A DNA stretch of 15,456 bases from Verrucomicrobiales bacterium. GTDB taxonomy: Bacteria; Verrucomicrobiota; Verrucomicrobiia; Limisphaerales; UBA11320. The stretch lies in assembly GCA_003452185.1 (NCBI GenBank), contig DMJJ01000292.1, positions 1-15,456 on the forward strand, given 5' to 3'. The position numbers and the translations under genes are program-made. Under the pieces are notes generated by a model. That model was not told where the DNA came from. It was given only the letters and a program-made list of their open reading frames with translations, and made no database searches. This document shows positions 1 to 8,300 of this stretch, in pieces (position 1 is the first letter of the stretch; every line of letters starts with the position of its first letter).

Positions 1-1805
1 ACTTCTCGAAGATCGAGGCCGGGAAGCTGACCCTCGAATCGACGGACTTCGACCTTCGCGACACGGTGGAGGGGACGGCCGAGATGCTGGCCCAGGCGGC
101 CCGCAACCAGGGGGACGAGCTTGTCTGCCGGATCGCCCCCGAGGTGCCGCGGTTCCTGCGGGGGGACCCCGTCCGCATCCGGCAGGTGCTGATGAACCTG
201 CTGAGCAACGCCATCAAGTTCACGCACCGGGGGGAGGTCTCCGTGTCGCTCCGGCTGCTTGAGGACTCGGGGTCCCGGGTGCGGCTCCGGTTTGAGGTGC
301 AGGACTCGGGCATCGGGATCTCGGACAAGGCCAAGCCGATCATTTTCCAGGCGTTCACGCAGGCCGACGGCTCCACGACGCGCCGGTTTGGCGGCACAGG
401 GCTGGGACTCACCATCTCGAAGCAGATTGTCGAGCTGATGGAGGGGCGCATCGGTTTCGAGAGCACGCTGGGCCAGGGGTCGAACTTCTGGTTCGAGGTC
501 GTCGTGGCCCACCCCTCGTCGCCACCCCCCCCGGCCCTCTGGACGGGTCGCGAGGGGCTGGCGGGGCGCCGGGTCCTGGTGCTCGACGACCATCTGCTGA
601 CCGCGCGATGCGTGGCCGACTATGCCGTGGCGTGCGGCATGCAGGCCGAGGCCCACACGAGCGTCGAGGCCGCGCTGCAGCGGGTCCGGTCGGAGGCCGC
701 CGCGGGGGCCCCGTGGGATGTGGTGCTCGTCGACCTCGAGATGCCCGAGTCGGACGGGCTCTCGGTGGTGCAGGAGCTCCGGAGCCAGCCGATGGTGAAT
801 CCCCCGCGGCTGGTGATGCTCGCGAACCCGGGCGCCCGGCTCGATCCCGCGGTGATGCGGGCCAACGGGATCACGGCCTGCCTGGTCAAGCCGGTGAAGC
901 AGGGCCGGCTTGAGGAGGTGCTGGTCGCGGCTCTCAAGTCCGGCGCCCCGGGGGCCGCGGGGGAGCCGATCTCGACGGGGGACACCCAGATCGTGAGCCT
1001 CGCCGCCTCGAAGGCGCGGATCCTCCTGGCCGAGGACAACCCGGTCAACCAGCAGGTCGGGCTCCGGATGCTCAAGTCGCTCGGCCTCCGGGCGGACGTG
1101 GCGACCAACGGCCATGAGGTCCTGGCTGCGCTGGAGCGCGAGCCCTACGACATCATCCTGATGGATTGCCAGATGCCGGAGATGGACGGGTACGAGACCT
1201 CGCGCCGGATCGCCGAGCTGGTCCGGGTGACCCCTCCCCCGCTGAAGTCGAAGCCGTTCCTCATCGCGGTGACCGCGAACGCGATGGCGGGCGATCGCGA
1301 GAAGTGCCTGGCCGCCGGGATGCACGACTACCTGAGCAAGCCGCTCAAGCTCATCGACCTTTCGCGCGTCCTGGAGCGGGCCCTCCTCTGCGTCCATCCC
1401 GCCCTGGAGGCCAGCCCTCCCGTCCAGGGGGCCCCCGCCCCGCAGGAGTCCGCGGGCGAGAGCATGGATCTCTCGGTCATCCAGGGTCTGCGGGAGCTCC
1501 GGGAGCCGGGCCAGCCGGATCCCCTCGCCCAGCTGGTCGACCTTTTCCTGCGCGACAGCCTCCCCCGCGTGGCCCAGATCGAGGCCGCCCTCCTGGCCGG
1601 GGATGCCCCCGCCGCCGCCGCCGCCGCACACACCCTTAAGGGGAGCGCAAGCAATCTCGGAGCCCGCAAGCTGGCCGCCCTTTGTGCCACGATTGAAAAA
1701 CAGGCTAAAGGAGGCGACGTACCTGCCGCTAACACAGTACTGGAACCCCTCAAAGGGGAATTCCAGCGTGTGCAGAGTTTTCTGAAAGCGGAAGTGGAAC
1801 GTTAG
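1..1805 (+). CDS. Hybrid sensor histidine kinase, 5'-truncated (ATPase-REC-REC-Hpt)
   Basis: The reading frame is open from base 3, so the gene starts outside the window. The first visible residues (FSKIEAGKL) are the end of a HisKA dimerisation helix; the phosphorylated histidine lies upstream. Next comes a GHKL ATPase with N-box NLLSNAIKFT (195-224), G1 box DSGIGI (from 303) and G2 box FGGTGLGL (387-410). A first receiver (about 570-935) keeps the acidic pair, the phosphoacceptor Asp (732-734) and the Lys (888-890), but has Ala (822-824) where the conserved Thr/Ser switch residue should be, so it may signal poorly. A second receiver (about 1014-1385) is complete, with its Asp at 1164-1166. 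A C-terminal Hpt domain (about 1473-1790) has the intact motif HTLKGSASNLG with His at 1629-1631. The expected role is a membrane or cytosolic sensor passing phosphate His-Asp-His-Asp. The input domain is not visible. The last 120 or so bases are far lower in G+C than the rest. Confidence 0.95.
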   Translation, partial: FSKIEAGKLTLESTDFDLRDTVEGTAEMLAQAARNQGDELVCRIAPEVPRFLRGDPVRIRQVLMNLLSNAIKFTHRGEVSVSLRLLEDSGSRVRLRFEVQDSGIGISDKAKPIIFQAFTQADGSTTRRFGGTGLGLTISKQIVELMEGRIGFESTLGQGSNFWFEVVVAHPSSPPPPALWTGREGLAGRRVLVLDDHLLTARCVADYAVACGMQAEAHTSVEAALQRVRSEAAAGAPWDVVLVDLEMPESDGLSVVQELRSQPMVNPPRLVMLANPGARLDPAVMRANGITACLVKPVKQGRLEEVLVAALKSGAPGAAGEPISTGDTQIVSLAASKARILLAEDNPVNQQVGLRMLKSLGLRADVATNGHEVLAALEREPYDIILMDCQMPEMDGYETSRRIAELVRVTPPPLKSKPFLIAVTANAMAGDREKCLAAGMHDYLSKPLKLIDLSRVLERALLCVHPALEASPPVQGAPAPQESAGESMDLSVIQGLRELREPGQPDPLAQLVDLFLRDSLPRVAQIEAALLAGDAPAAAAAAHTLKGSASNLGARKLAALCATIEKQAKGGDVPAANTVLEPLKGEFQRVQSFLKAEVER

Positions 1806-1808
1806 GAG
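1804..1808 (+). promoter_or_regulatory. Shine-Dalgarno for the second kinase gene
   Basis: AGGAG overlaps the TAG stop of the upstream kinase and lies six bases before a TTG codon at 1815. This spacing supports TTG as the start of the next gene and suggests translational coupling. A GTG at 1824 is a weaker alternative. Confidence 0.6.
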
Positions 1809-1814
1809 CCTGGC

Positions 1815-4325
1815 TTGAGCGACGTGTCGAACAGACCGGAGACGCAGCCCGGGTCCATCCTGCTGATTGAGGATGATCCCGAGTGGCTGGAGATGCTGAC
1901 CGCGGGCTTGAAGGACCCGGGGCTGACGCTGGAGGCGGTTCGTACGGGGCAGGAGGCCCTGAGGGCTGCGAGCCGGAACGTGTACGACGTGATCCTGCTC
2001 GACCTGGGGTTGCCTGACATCGAGGGGTTTGACCTCCTGCGGCAGCTGAAGCTGATCATCGCCTCCCCCCACACCCCGATCCTGATTTTGACCGGCCGCC
2101 GCGAGGTGACCCACAAGCTGCGGGGCTTTGAGATTGGGGCGGCCGATTTCCTGACCAAGCCGATTGAGATCCCGGAGCTGCGGGCCCGTGTGCAGGCGAT
2201 CCTGAGGACCAAGCGGCGGCTGGACGTGTTGCTTGACCTGAATCGCAGGCTTGAGGGGGCGCGTGAGGAGGCGGAGGCGACGGCCCGTGCGCGGTCGGAT
2301 TTCCTGGCCAGCATGAGCCATGAGATCCGGACCCCGATGAACGGGGTGATCGCGATGACCGAGCTGCTGCTCCAGACGCCGCTCAACCCGGAGCAGCGCG
2401 ACTGCCTGGACACGGTGAGGACGAGCGGCGAGGCGCTTTTGGCGATCATCAACGACATCCTCAACCTCTCGAAGATCGAGGCTGGCAAGCTGGAGCTGGA
2501 GCAGAAGCCGTTCCGGGTGCCGCAGATGATCGAGGAGGCGCTGGACCTGCTGGCCACGCAGGCCTCGAGGAAGCGGATTGACCTGAACTGCCTGATCGAG
2601 GAGCAGGGGATTCCGCTGCTCATGGGGGATGCGCTCCGGCTGCGCCAGGTGTTGACGAACCTGGTGGGCAACGCGATCAAGTTCACCGACTCGGGGGAGG
2701 TGGCCGTGGAGGTGAAGGCCGTCCGGCAGCCGACCCTTCCTGCGCGCTGGGCGCTGCACGTCCTGGTGCGGGACACGGGCCCGGGGATTCCCGCCGAGAA
2801 GGTGGGGATGCTGTTCAAGAGTTTCACGCAGACCGACACCTCGATCAGCCGTCGCTTTGGCGGCACGGGGCTCGGGCTGGCGATCAGCAAGGGGTTGATC
2901 GAGCTGATGGGGGGCGAGGTCTGGGCGGAGAGTGTCGAGGGGAAGGGGTCGACCTTCCACTTCAAGGTGACGCTGCCCGAGGCCGAGTGTGCCGAGCCCC
3001 TGGCTCCGAGGACCGTCCCTGCGGTGCTGGCGGGCAAGCGGCTTCTGGTGGTCGACGACAACGAGACCAACCGCCGGATCCTGACCCTGCTGGCGGCCCG
3101 GTGGGGGATGCAGGCCACGCTGGCGAGCCGTCCGCGCGAGGCCCTGGCGCTGCTCTCCGGCGGCCAGGGGTTCGACGTGGCGATTTTCGACATGCTGATG
3201 CCGGAGATGGACGGGGCGCAGCTGGCGCGGGAGACCCGGCGGATGGCCTCCCGCCAGTCGATGCCGATCGTGCTGCTGACCAGCGTCGGCCCGAGGGACG
3301 AGCTGATGGCGGGGACGGAGCACCTGTTCAACGGGGCGCTGACCAAGCCTGTGAAGCCCGCCCAGCTGGAGGAGATTCTGCAGAAGGTGCTCGGGGCCCA
3401 GGTCCCCCTGGCCGCGGCCACCCGCGCCCCGGCGGCGGCCCCCGCCAACCCCTCGATCAACACCCGGATTGCCGAGCGGTATCCGTTCAAGATCCTGGTG
3501 GCGGACGACAACCCGATCAACCTCAAGGTCGCCTCCCGGCTGCTTGCCCAGATGGGCTTCCAGGTGTCGGTGGCTGTCAACGGCGAGGAAGCGATCACGG
3601 CCCTGGAGCGCAACCCCTTTGACCTGGTCTTCATGGACCTTCAGATGCCGAAGATGGACGGCCTGGAGGCCACTCGACGCATCCGGGCCCGCCAGTCGCC
3701 CGAGGCACGGGATCCCGCCTTTGCGCGGCGGATCATCATCATTGCGATGACCGCGAACGCGATGCAGGGGGACCGGGAGAAGTGTCTTGCCGCCGGGATG
3801 GACGAGTACATCCCGAAGCCCGTCCAGCCGCAGAAGATCCAGTCGGTGCTCGAGTTCTTTGGCCGCCACATCTTTGGCGACTCGGCCCCCGTTCCCCAGC
3901 CTGCCGCCCCTCCCGCTCCCGAGCCGGCGGCGGCTCCGGGGATTGCGGCGGCGCCGACGGCTCCCGAGCCCCTGGTGGAGCCCCCGGTCGACGTGGCCCG
4001 GCTGCTGGACTTCTCCGCGGGCGACCCGGTGCAGCTCGATGAGCTCATCCAGGTGTACACCACCCAGACGACTCAGAACCTGGTGAAAATCGAGGAAGCC
4101 CTCACCGGTTCGCAGGCCGAGGAGGCGTTGCGCCTGGCGCATTCCGCCGCGGGGGCGAGCGCGACCTGCGGCATGGTGGCGATGGTGGAACCGTTTCGCG
4201 CGATTGAGCACCTGATGGCCGAGAGCCGGTTCCCCGAGGCCGTGGGTCACCTCAGGCGGGCGCAGAAGGAATTTGGCCGCACCCAGGAGTATCTTCGGGA
4301 GCAGCGACCGAGGTTTGCGGCCTAG
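1815..4325 (+). CDS. Hybrid histidine kinase, REC-HisKA-HATPase-REC-REC-Hpt
   Basis: This is an 836-residue protein with no transmembrane segment, so it should be cytosolic and receive its signal through its N-terminal receiver. Domains in order: REC1 (about 14-130; Asp63, Lys115), a short coiled linker, HisKA with SMSHEIRTPMNG (His169), HATPase with NLVGNAIKFT, DTGPGIP and FGGTGLGLAIS (about 270-390), REC2 (about 408-528; Asp459, Thr489, Lys511), REC3 (about 558-685; Asp608, Thr647, Lys668), a Pro/Ala-rich linker (about 691-725), and an Hpt domain (about 727-836). The Hpt motif reads HSAAGASATCG (His776). The histidine is present, but the Lys three residues later in the usual HxxKG is Ala. 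The start is TTG with AGGAG six bases upstream. It shares stretches of near-identical sequence with the preceding kinase, so the two are probably tandem paralogues in one operon. By analogy it is an intermediate hub in a multistep phosphorelay; its partner and signal are unknown. Confidence 0.95.
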   Translation: MSDVSNRPETQPGSILLIEDDPEWLEMLTAGLKDPGLTLEAVRTGQEALRAASRNVYDVILLDLGLPDIEGFDLLRQLKLIIASPHTPILILTGRREVTHKLRGFEIGAADFLTKPIEIPELRARVQAILRTKRRLDVLLDLNRRLEGAREEAEATARARSDFLASMSHEIRTPMNGVIAMTELLLQTPLNPEQRDCLDTVRTSGEALLAIINDILNLSKIEAGKLELEQKPFRVPQMIEEALDLLATQASRKRIDLNCLIEEQGIPLLMGDALRLRQVLTNLVGNAIKFTDSGEVAVEVKAVRQPTLPARWALHVLVRDTGPGIPAEKVGMLFKSFTQTDTSISRRFGGTGLGLAISKGLIELMGGEVWAESVEGKGSTFHFKVTLPEAECAEPLAPRTVPAVLAGKRLLVVDDNETNRRILTLLAARWGMQATLASRPREALALLSGGQGFDVAIFDMLMPEMDGAQLARETRRMASRQSMPIVLLTSVGPRDELMAGTEHLFNGALTKPVKPAQLEEILQKVLGAQVPLAAATRAPAAAPANPSINTRIAERYPFKILVADDNPINLKVASRLLAQMGFQVSVAVNGEEAITALERNPFDLVFMDLQMPKMDGLEATRRIRARQSPEARDPAFARRIIIIAMTANAMQGDREKCLAAGMDEYIPKPVQPQKIQSVLEFFGRHIFGDSAPVPQPAAPPAPEPAAAPGIAAAPTAPEPLVEPPVDVARLLDFSAGDPVQLDELIQVYTTQTTQNLVKIEEALTGSQAEEALRLAHSAAGASATCGMVAMVEPFRAIEHLMAESRFPEAVGHLRRAQKEFGRTQEYLREQRPRFAA

Positions 4326-4357
4326 CGGCTGGCAGTGGCACTGAAGATGACACGAGT

Positions 4358-5884
4358 ATGAAGAAGATTCTGATCATCGAGGACGACGTTATCGTCTCCT
4401 CCGTATACAAGAACCTGCTTGAGGGAAAGGGGTTCAGCGTGATGGTGGCCACCGACGGGCAGACCGGCTACTACCAGATGACGGAGTTCCGCCCCGATGC
4501 GGTGCTCCTGGACCTGATGCTGCCAAAGATGAACGGGGTGGAGATCCTGCGGAAGATCCGGGCCCAGCGCCAGTTTCAGGCGATCCCGGTCCTGGTGTTC
4601 ACCAACGCCTATGTGCCGAACATGGTGGAGGTGGCGACGCAGGCCGGGGCCAACTTTGTCTTCAGTAAGTCGACCCTCACCTCCCGCCAGCTCCTGGAGG
4701 CGATCTGCCAGTGCCTGGCCGGATTCAGTACCTCGCATCTTCCGGCCTTGCCGGGTCCCGGGAACCAGGTGACTCCGCCGATGGTGATCGTCCCCGGGGT
4801 CGCGGCGCCGGTTGCCGCGCGACACGAGAACCTCGGTGCCGATGCCCCTTTTCATCCGGACCCCGCGTCGGCGCCCCCTCCTATCCCGGGCTTCCCGGCG
4901 CCCGCCGCGCCTCCCCCGGTGCCGCAGGCTTCCCCAGCTCCGGGGCGATGGAACATCACGGCTTTCCCGCCTCCTCCGGCCGCGGCCTCGTTTCCCCCGG
5001 CGAGTGCTACCCCTCCAACGCCGGCTCCCGTGTCTGTGGCACCCCCGCCCTTGGCGCCCCCGCCGGCCGAGTTGCTGCAGCTGCCTCCGAACATCCTCCC
5101 ATTGGAGGGGGCGGATGATGCCCGGGTGCAGCAGGAGCTGAAGACTGACTTTTTCCATCGCGTCGACCCCACCCTCGTGGGGCTGCGATTCCACCTCGGG
5201 GAGCTGGTCAAGGCCTCCACGGATGCCGGGAAGACCGCGTCGCTCCTGGAACTTCACCGGCAGGTTCGGAGCCTCGCGACGAACGCCGCCCTGGCGGGGT
5301 TCCACCCGGTGGCCGACCTCGCCTCGGCCTTCGAGGTTCTCCTGAGCGAGCTGGCCGAGAAGCCGAAGCATCTCACCGGCTCAAGCCAGAGGACCATTGC
5401 CAACACGATGGACTGCCTCACGGAGCTGCTGGTTCGCAAGGTTGAGGAGAACGTGCTGGAGAACCCGCCGCCGGCGATCCTGGTGGTGGACGACGAGGTG
5501 TTGTCGCGGCGTGCGGTCACGTTTGCGCTCGAGAAGGGGCGGATGAAGGCGACCGCGATCGAGTCCCCCCATGAGGCGCTTCGCCTGGCCACGTCGCAGC
5601 CGTATGACCTGATTTTCCTCGATGTCCAGATGCCCGGGCTGAACGGCTTTGACCTCTGCACACAGATCCGGGCGCAGTCGATCAACCAGCACACCCCGGT
5701 GATTTTTGTCACGAGCCAGAGCGATTTTACCAGCCGGGCCCGGTCGACCCTCAGCGGGGCGACCGATCTGATCGCCAAGCCGTTCATGTTCATCGAACTC
5801 ACGGTCAAGGCGATCTCCACCCTGCTGCAAAACCGGGTGATCCGGCCCCAGAACCCGGCCGCCGCTGCGCGACGCGCCGCGTGA
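4358..5884 (+). CDS. Dual-receiver response regulator with Hpt-like middle domain
   Basis: This 508-residue protein starts at ATG after a 32-base gap; its ribosome site is weak (GAAG near 4343). REC1 (residues 2-122) has the acidic pair, Asp52 and Lys104, but lacks the Pro usually following that Lys. A Pro/Ala-rich disordered linker covers about 125-245. Residues about 255-365 are helical and align by eye with an Hpt domain (HRQVRSLATNAALAGF, then a helix ending near SELAEK). The site of the phosphorylated His is Arg304, and the KG that normally follows is AT. REC2 (about 373-490) is canonical: Asp378/Asp379, Asp422, Thr452, Lys474. There is no DNA-binding, cyclase or other output domain. It is probably the terminal or adaptor protein of the relay formed with the two upstream kinases, perhaps acting by protein-protein contact. 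Assignment to the response-regulator family is firm; the role of the middle domain is inferred. Confidence 0.9.
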   Translation: MKKILIIEDDVIVSSVYKNLLEGKGFSVMVATDGQTGYYQMTEFRPDAVLLDLMLPKMNGVEILRKIRAQRQFQAIPVLVFTNAYVPNMVEVATQAGANFVFSKSTLTSRQLLEAICQCLAGFSTSHLPALPGPGNQVTPPMVIVPGVAAPVAARHENLGADAPFHPDPASAPPPIPGFPAPAAPPPVPQASPAPGRWNITAFPPPPAAASFPPASATPPTPAPVSVAPPPLAPPPAELLQLPPNILPLEGADDARVQQELKTDFFHRVDPTLVGLRFHLGELVKASTDAGKTASLLELHRQVRSLATNAALAGFHPVADLASAFEVLLSELAEKPKHLTGSSQRTIANTMDCLTELLVRKVEENVLENPPPAILVVDDEVLSRRAVTFALEKGRMKATAIESPHEALRLATSQPYDLIFLDVQMPGLNGFDLCTQIRAQSINQHTPVIFVTSQSDFTSRARSTLSGATDLIAKPFMFIELTVKAISTLLQNRVIRPQNPAAAARRAA

Positions 5885-5922
5885 TGTCCGCGGACGGATC
5901 CTGTCGCGTTGAGAGCTGTCGA

Positions 5923-5953
5923 CTGGGGGCCGCCGGTGCCGGTGGGCCCCCGG
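5923..5953 (+). terminator. GC-rich stem-loop, possible terminator of the signalling operon
   Basis: CTGGGGGCC pairs with GGCCCCCGG (nine pairs, one of them G-U) around a 13-base loop made largely of two GCCGGT copies. It lies 38 bases after the response-regulator stop and 18 bases before the next proposed ATG. There is no T-run after it, so it is not a classical intrinsic terminator; it could instead act as an RNA structure in the leader of the next gene. A perfect palindrome, GTCCGCGGAC, also lies at 5886-5895. Confidence 0.4.
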
Positions 5954-5971
5954 AAGCGAGCTGAAGCCGCC

Positions 5972-8209
5972 ATGTCTTGCCGACCGACCTCCGAGCCGCC
6001 AGAGCCGGCCCGTTCCCGGGCCGGGGGGACCCTCCTGCGATTCCTGCTTCTCCTGTCGATTGTTGCCATCGCCTCCCTCCACACTCCTGCGGCCTCGGCA
6101 GCCCCGGCGGACTGGGACACGATGAGCGACACCTGGACGGCGACGGATGGGCTGGGGAGGACCCTGCCGACCTTTGCCGAGGTGGGGGGGCCGCGGACGA
6201 ACCGGGTTGTTGCGCTTTTCTATTTTCTCTGGCTCGGCCGCCATGGGGAGGCGGGGCCGTTTGACATCACGAAGATCCTGGCCGGGAGGCCCGGGCTCGT
6301 GGAGCAGCCGGAGCATCCGGCCTGGGGTCCGTTGCAGGCGCCGCACCATTGGGGGGAGTCGGTCTTTGGGTACTACGTGGCCGAGGATGAGGCGGTCCTC
6401 CGGAAGCATGCCCAGATGCTCGCCGACGCCGGCGTGGACCTGCTCGTGTTTGATGTGACCAACCAGCTCGACTATCCGGAGAGCTGGCGGGCGCTCTGCC
6501 GGGTCTTCAGCGAGATCCGGGCATCGGGGGGGCGCACTCCCCAGATCGCGTTCCTTTGCCCCTTCGGGGACCCGGGCAAGGTGGTCCGGGCCCTGCACGC
6601 GGGGCTCTACGCCCCCGGGGTGAGCCCCGAGCTCTGGTTCCGGTGGGAGGGTCGACCCCTCATTCTGGCCGACCCGGAGCTCTTGGGGGAAAGTTTTCAT
6701 CAGGCGCGGCGGGATCACCCCGCGCGCCTGGAGCCGGGGCATACCCTGGGGCAGTCGTTCGAGGCGACGCGGGCGTTCCGGTCGGTCGGGTTGAGCGCCC
6801 CGACGTGGATGGCCACGAACGCTGCGGCGACCGTGCGGCTGCGTCGCGGGGATGCGGCCGGGGAGATCGTTGCGGAGAAGCGGTTCCAGGGGGTGCGTGA
6901 TAACGCCTGGCTCTCGCTCGACACGTCGGCCGCCCCTCCCGGGCCCGGGGTCTGGTACCTGGAGATGAGCGACCCCCAGGGGAGCATTGGATGGTGGAGC
7001 ACGACGAACGATGTGCTCCGGGCCGGGGAGAGCCATGTGGATGGCCGGCCGGCCGCCGGGGACCGGGTGATCCGGGTTCGCTGGGCCGACCCGGAGGCCG
7101 ACGTGCTGAGGGAGTTCTTCACCTTTCGAAAGCCGCAGCCGGACTACTTCTCCGGGCCGACCGGGCCTGGGGAGTGGGGGTGGCTCGAGGTGTTTCCCCA
7201 GCACGTGTTCACGCGGGCCGACGGGGCCTCTGAGGAAGTGGCCGTGGGGGTGGCGCAGAACGCCGTGGATGGCCGGCTGAGTGTGCTGAGCAACCCGGCC
7301 TCCCGGGGGCGGAGCTTCCATGCGGGGCGGGAGCCGCGTCCCGAGCATCAGGATTTCCTGGGGCACAACTTCAACGAGCAGTGGGAGCGTGCCTTGAAGC
7401 TCGATCCCCCCGTGGTGTTTGTCACCGGGTGGAACGAGTGGATCGCGGGGAGGTTCAAGAGTCCCTCGGGGTTCTACGGGGATGGTCCCGTGACGTTTGT
7501 GGACGAGTTCAACCGCGAGTTCAGCCGCGACATCGAGCCGATGGCCGGGGGGCATGGGGATGCCTACTACTACCAGATGGTGGCGAACATCCGGCGCTAC
7601 AAGGGGGTCCGGCCGGTGCCACGGGTCCGGAGCCAGCCGGTCGCGATTGATGGACGGTTTGAGGATTGGGCCGGCGTCCTTCCGGAGTTCCGCGACACCC
7701 TGGGGGATCCGGTCCAGCGCCATCAACGGGGGTGGGGGGCCGGGTCGGGTTACACGAACACCACGGGCCGGAACGACATCCTCCTGGCGAAGGTGAGCGC
7801 CTCGGAGGAGGCGATCTTCTTTTACGTCCGGACCCGGGAGCCTATCAGCCCGTCGACGGATCCCAACTGGATGCTGCTCTTCCTGGACGTGGATGGGGAT
7901 CCGCGCAACGGGTGGCTTGGCTTCGACTATGTGGTGAACCGGACGCGGGCCGGCAAGGGGTCGGCGCGGCTTCAGGCCAGCCAGGGGGTGGGCTACGAAT
8001 GGCGCGACCACGGGGAGGTCTGGTTCAAGGTGGCTGGGAACGAGATGGAGATGGCGATTCCCCGTTCGATGATCGGGCTCCGTCCCGGGTCCGTGGCGAT
8101 TGACTTCAAGTGGGCGGACAACATCCAGCAGACGGGAGACTGGAGCGACTTCACGTTGAACGGGGATGCGGCGCCGAACGACCGGTTCCGATTCCATGCC
8201 CAATTCTGA
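5972..8209 (+). CDS. Secreted GH71/99-like protein with CBM9-like C-terminal domain
   Basis: I chose ATG 5972 (745 residues) over an in-frame TTG at 5909, because the longer form would run through the hairpin upstream and place 21 extra residues before the signal peptide. Residues about 20-43 form a hydrophobic signal ending in ASA, so the protein is exported. Residues about 79-240 resemble the GH71/GH99-like barrel (VVALFYFLWLG; FGYYVAEDE; LLVFDVTNQLDYPE). Residues about 250-370 look like an inserted beta-sandwich rich in Trp/Gly. The barrel resumes and contains VTGWNEWIAG (Glu489 at bases 7436-7438). Residues about 558-745 (AIDGRFEDW to the end) resemble a CBM9-type carbohydrate-binding fold. 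In GH99 the motif is usually EWHEG with two key Glu; here the second position is Ala492, so enzyme activity or substrate cannot be assumed. Likely role: binding or cutting an extracellular or envelope polysaccharide. Family assignment is from motifs seen by eye only. Confidence 0.8.
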   Translation: MSCRPTSEPPEPARSRAGGTLLRFLLLLSIVAIASLHTPAASAAPADWDTMSDTWTATDGLGRTLPTFAEVGGPRTNRVVALFYFLWLGRHGEAGPFDITKILAGRPGLVEQPEHPAWGPLQAPHHWGESVFGYYVAEDEAVLRKHAQMLADAGVDLLVFDVTNQLDYPESWRALCRVFSEIRASGGRTPQIAFLCPFGDPGKVVRALHAGLYAPGVSPELWFRWEGRPLILADPELLGESFHQARRDHPARLEPGHTLGQSFEATRAFRSVGLSAPTWMATNAAATVRLRRGDAAGEIVAEKRFQGVRDNAWLSLDTSAAPPGPGVWYLEMSDPQGSIGWWSTTNDVLRAGESHVDGRPAAGDRVIRVRWADPEADVLREFFTFRKPQPDYFSGPTGPGEWGWLEVFPQHVFTRADGASEEVAVGVAQNAVDGRLSVLSNPASRGRSFHAGREPRPEHQDFLGHNFNEQWERALKLDPPVVFVTGWNEWIAGRFKSPSGFYGDGPVTFVDEFNREFSRDIEPMAGGHGDAYYYQMVANIRRYKGVRPVPRVRSQPVAIDGRFEDWAGVLPEFRDTLGDPVQRHQRGWGAGSGYTNTTGRNDILLAKVSASEEAIFFYVRTREPISPSTDPNWMLLFLDVDGDPRNGWLGFDYVVNRTRAGKGSARLQASQGVGYEWRDHGEVWFKVAGNEMEMAIPRSMIGLRPGSVAIDFKWADNIQQTGDWSDFTLNGDAAPNDRFRFHAQF

Positions 8210-8300
8210 TCCGAGCCCGGGTGCCTGAATGAGGGTGGAGGTTGAGAGAGCGTTGTCGGGGGGGCCGGCCTTGGATCGGGGGGCTGCGAGAACTCGCGAA

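Noticed and set aside
1706..1713. AAAGGAGG resembling a strong Shine-Dalgarno inside the first kinase gene
   Set aside because: No ATG, GTG or TTG follows at a suitable distance; it encodes Lys-Gly-Gly in the Hpt domain.
1802..3634. A 610-codon - strand frame opposite the second hybrid kinase
   Set aside because: The translation is Ser/Arg-rich without domains and mirrors the codon bias of the real kinase gene.
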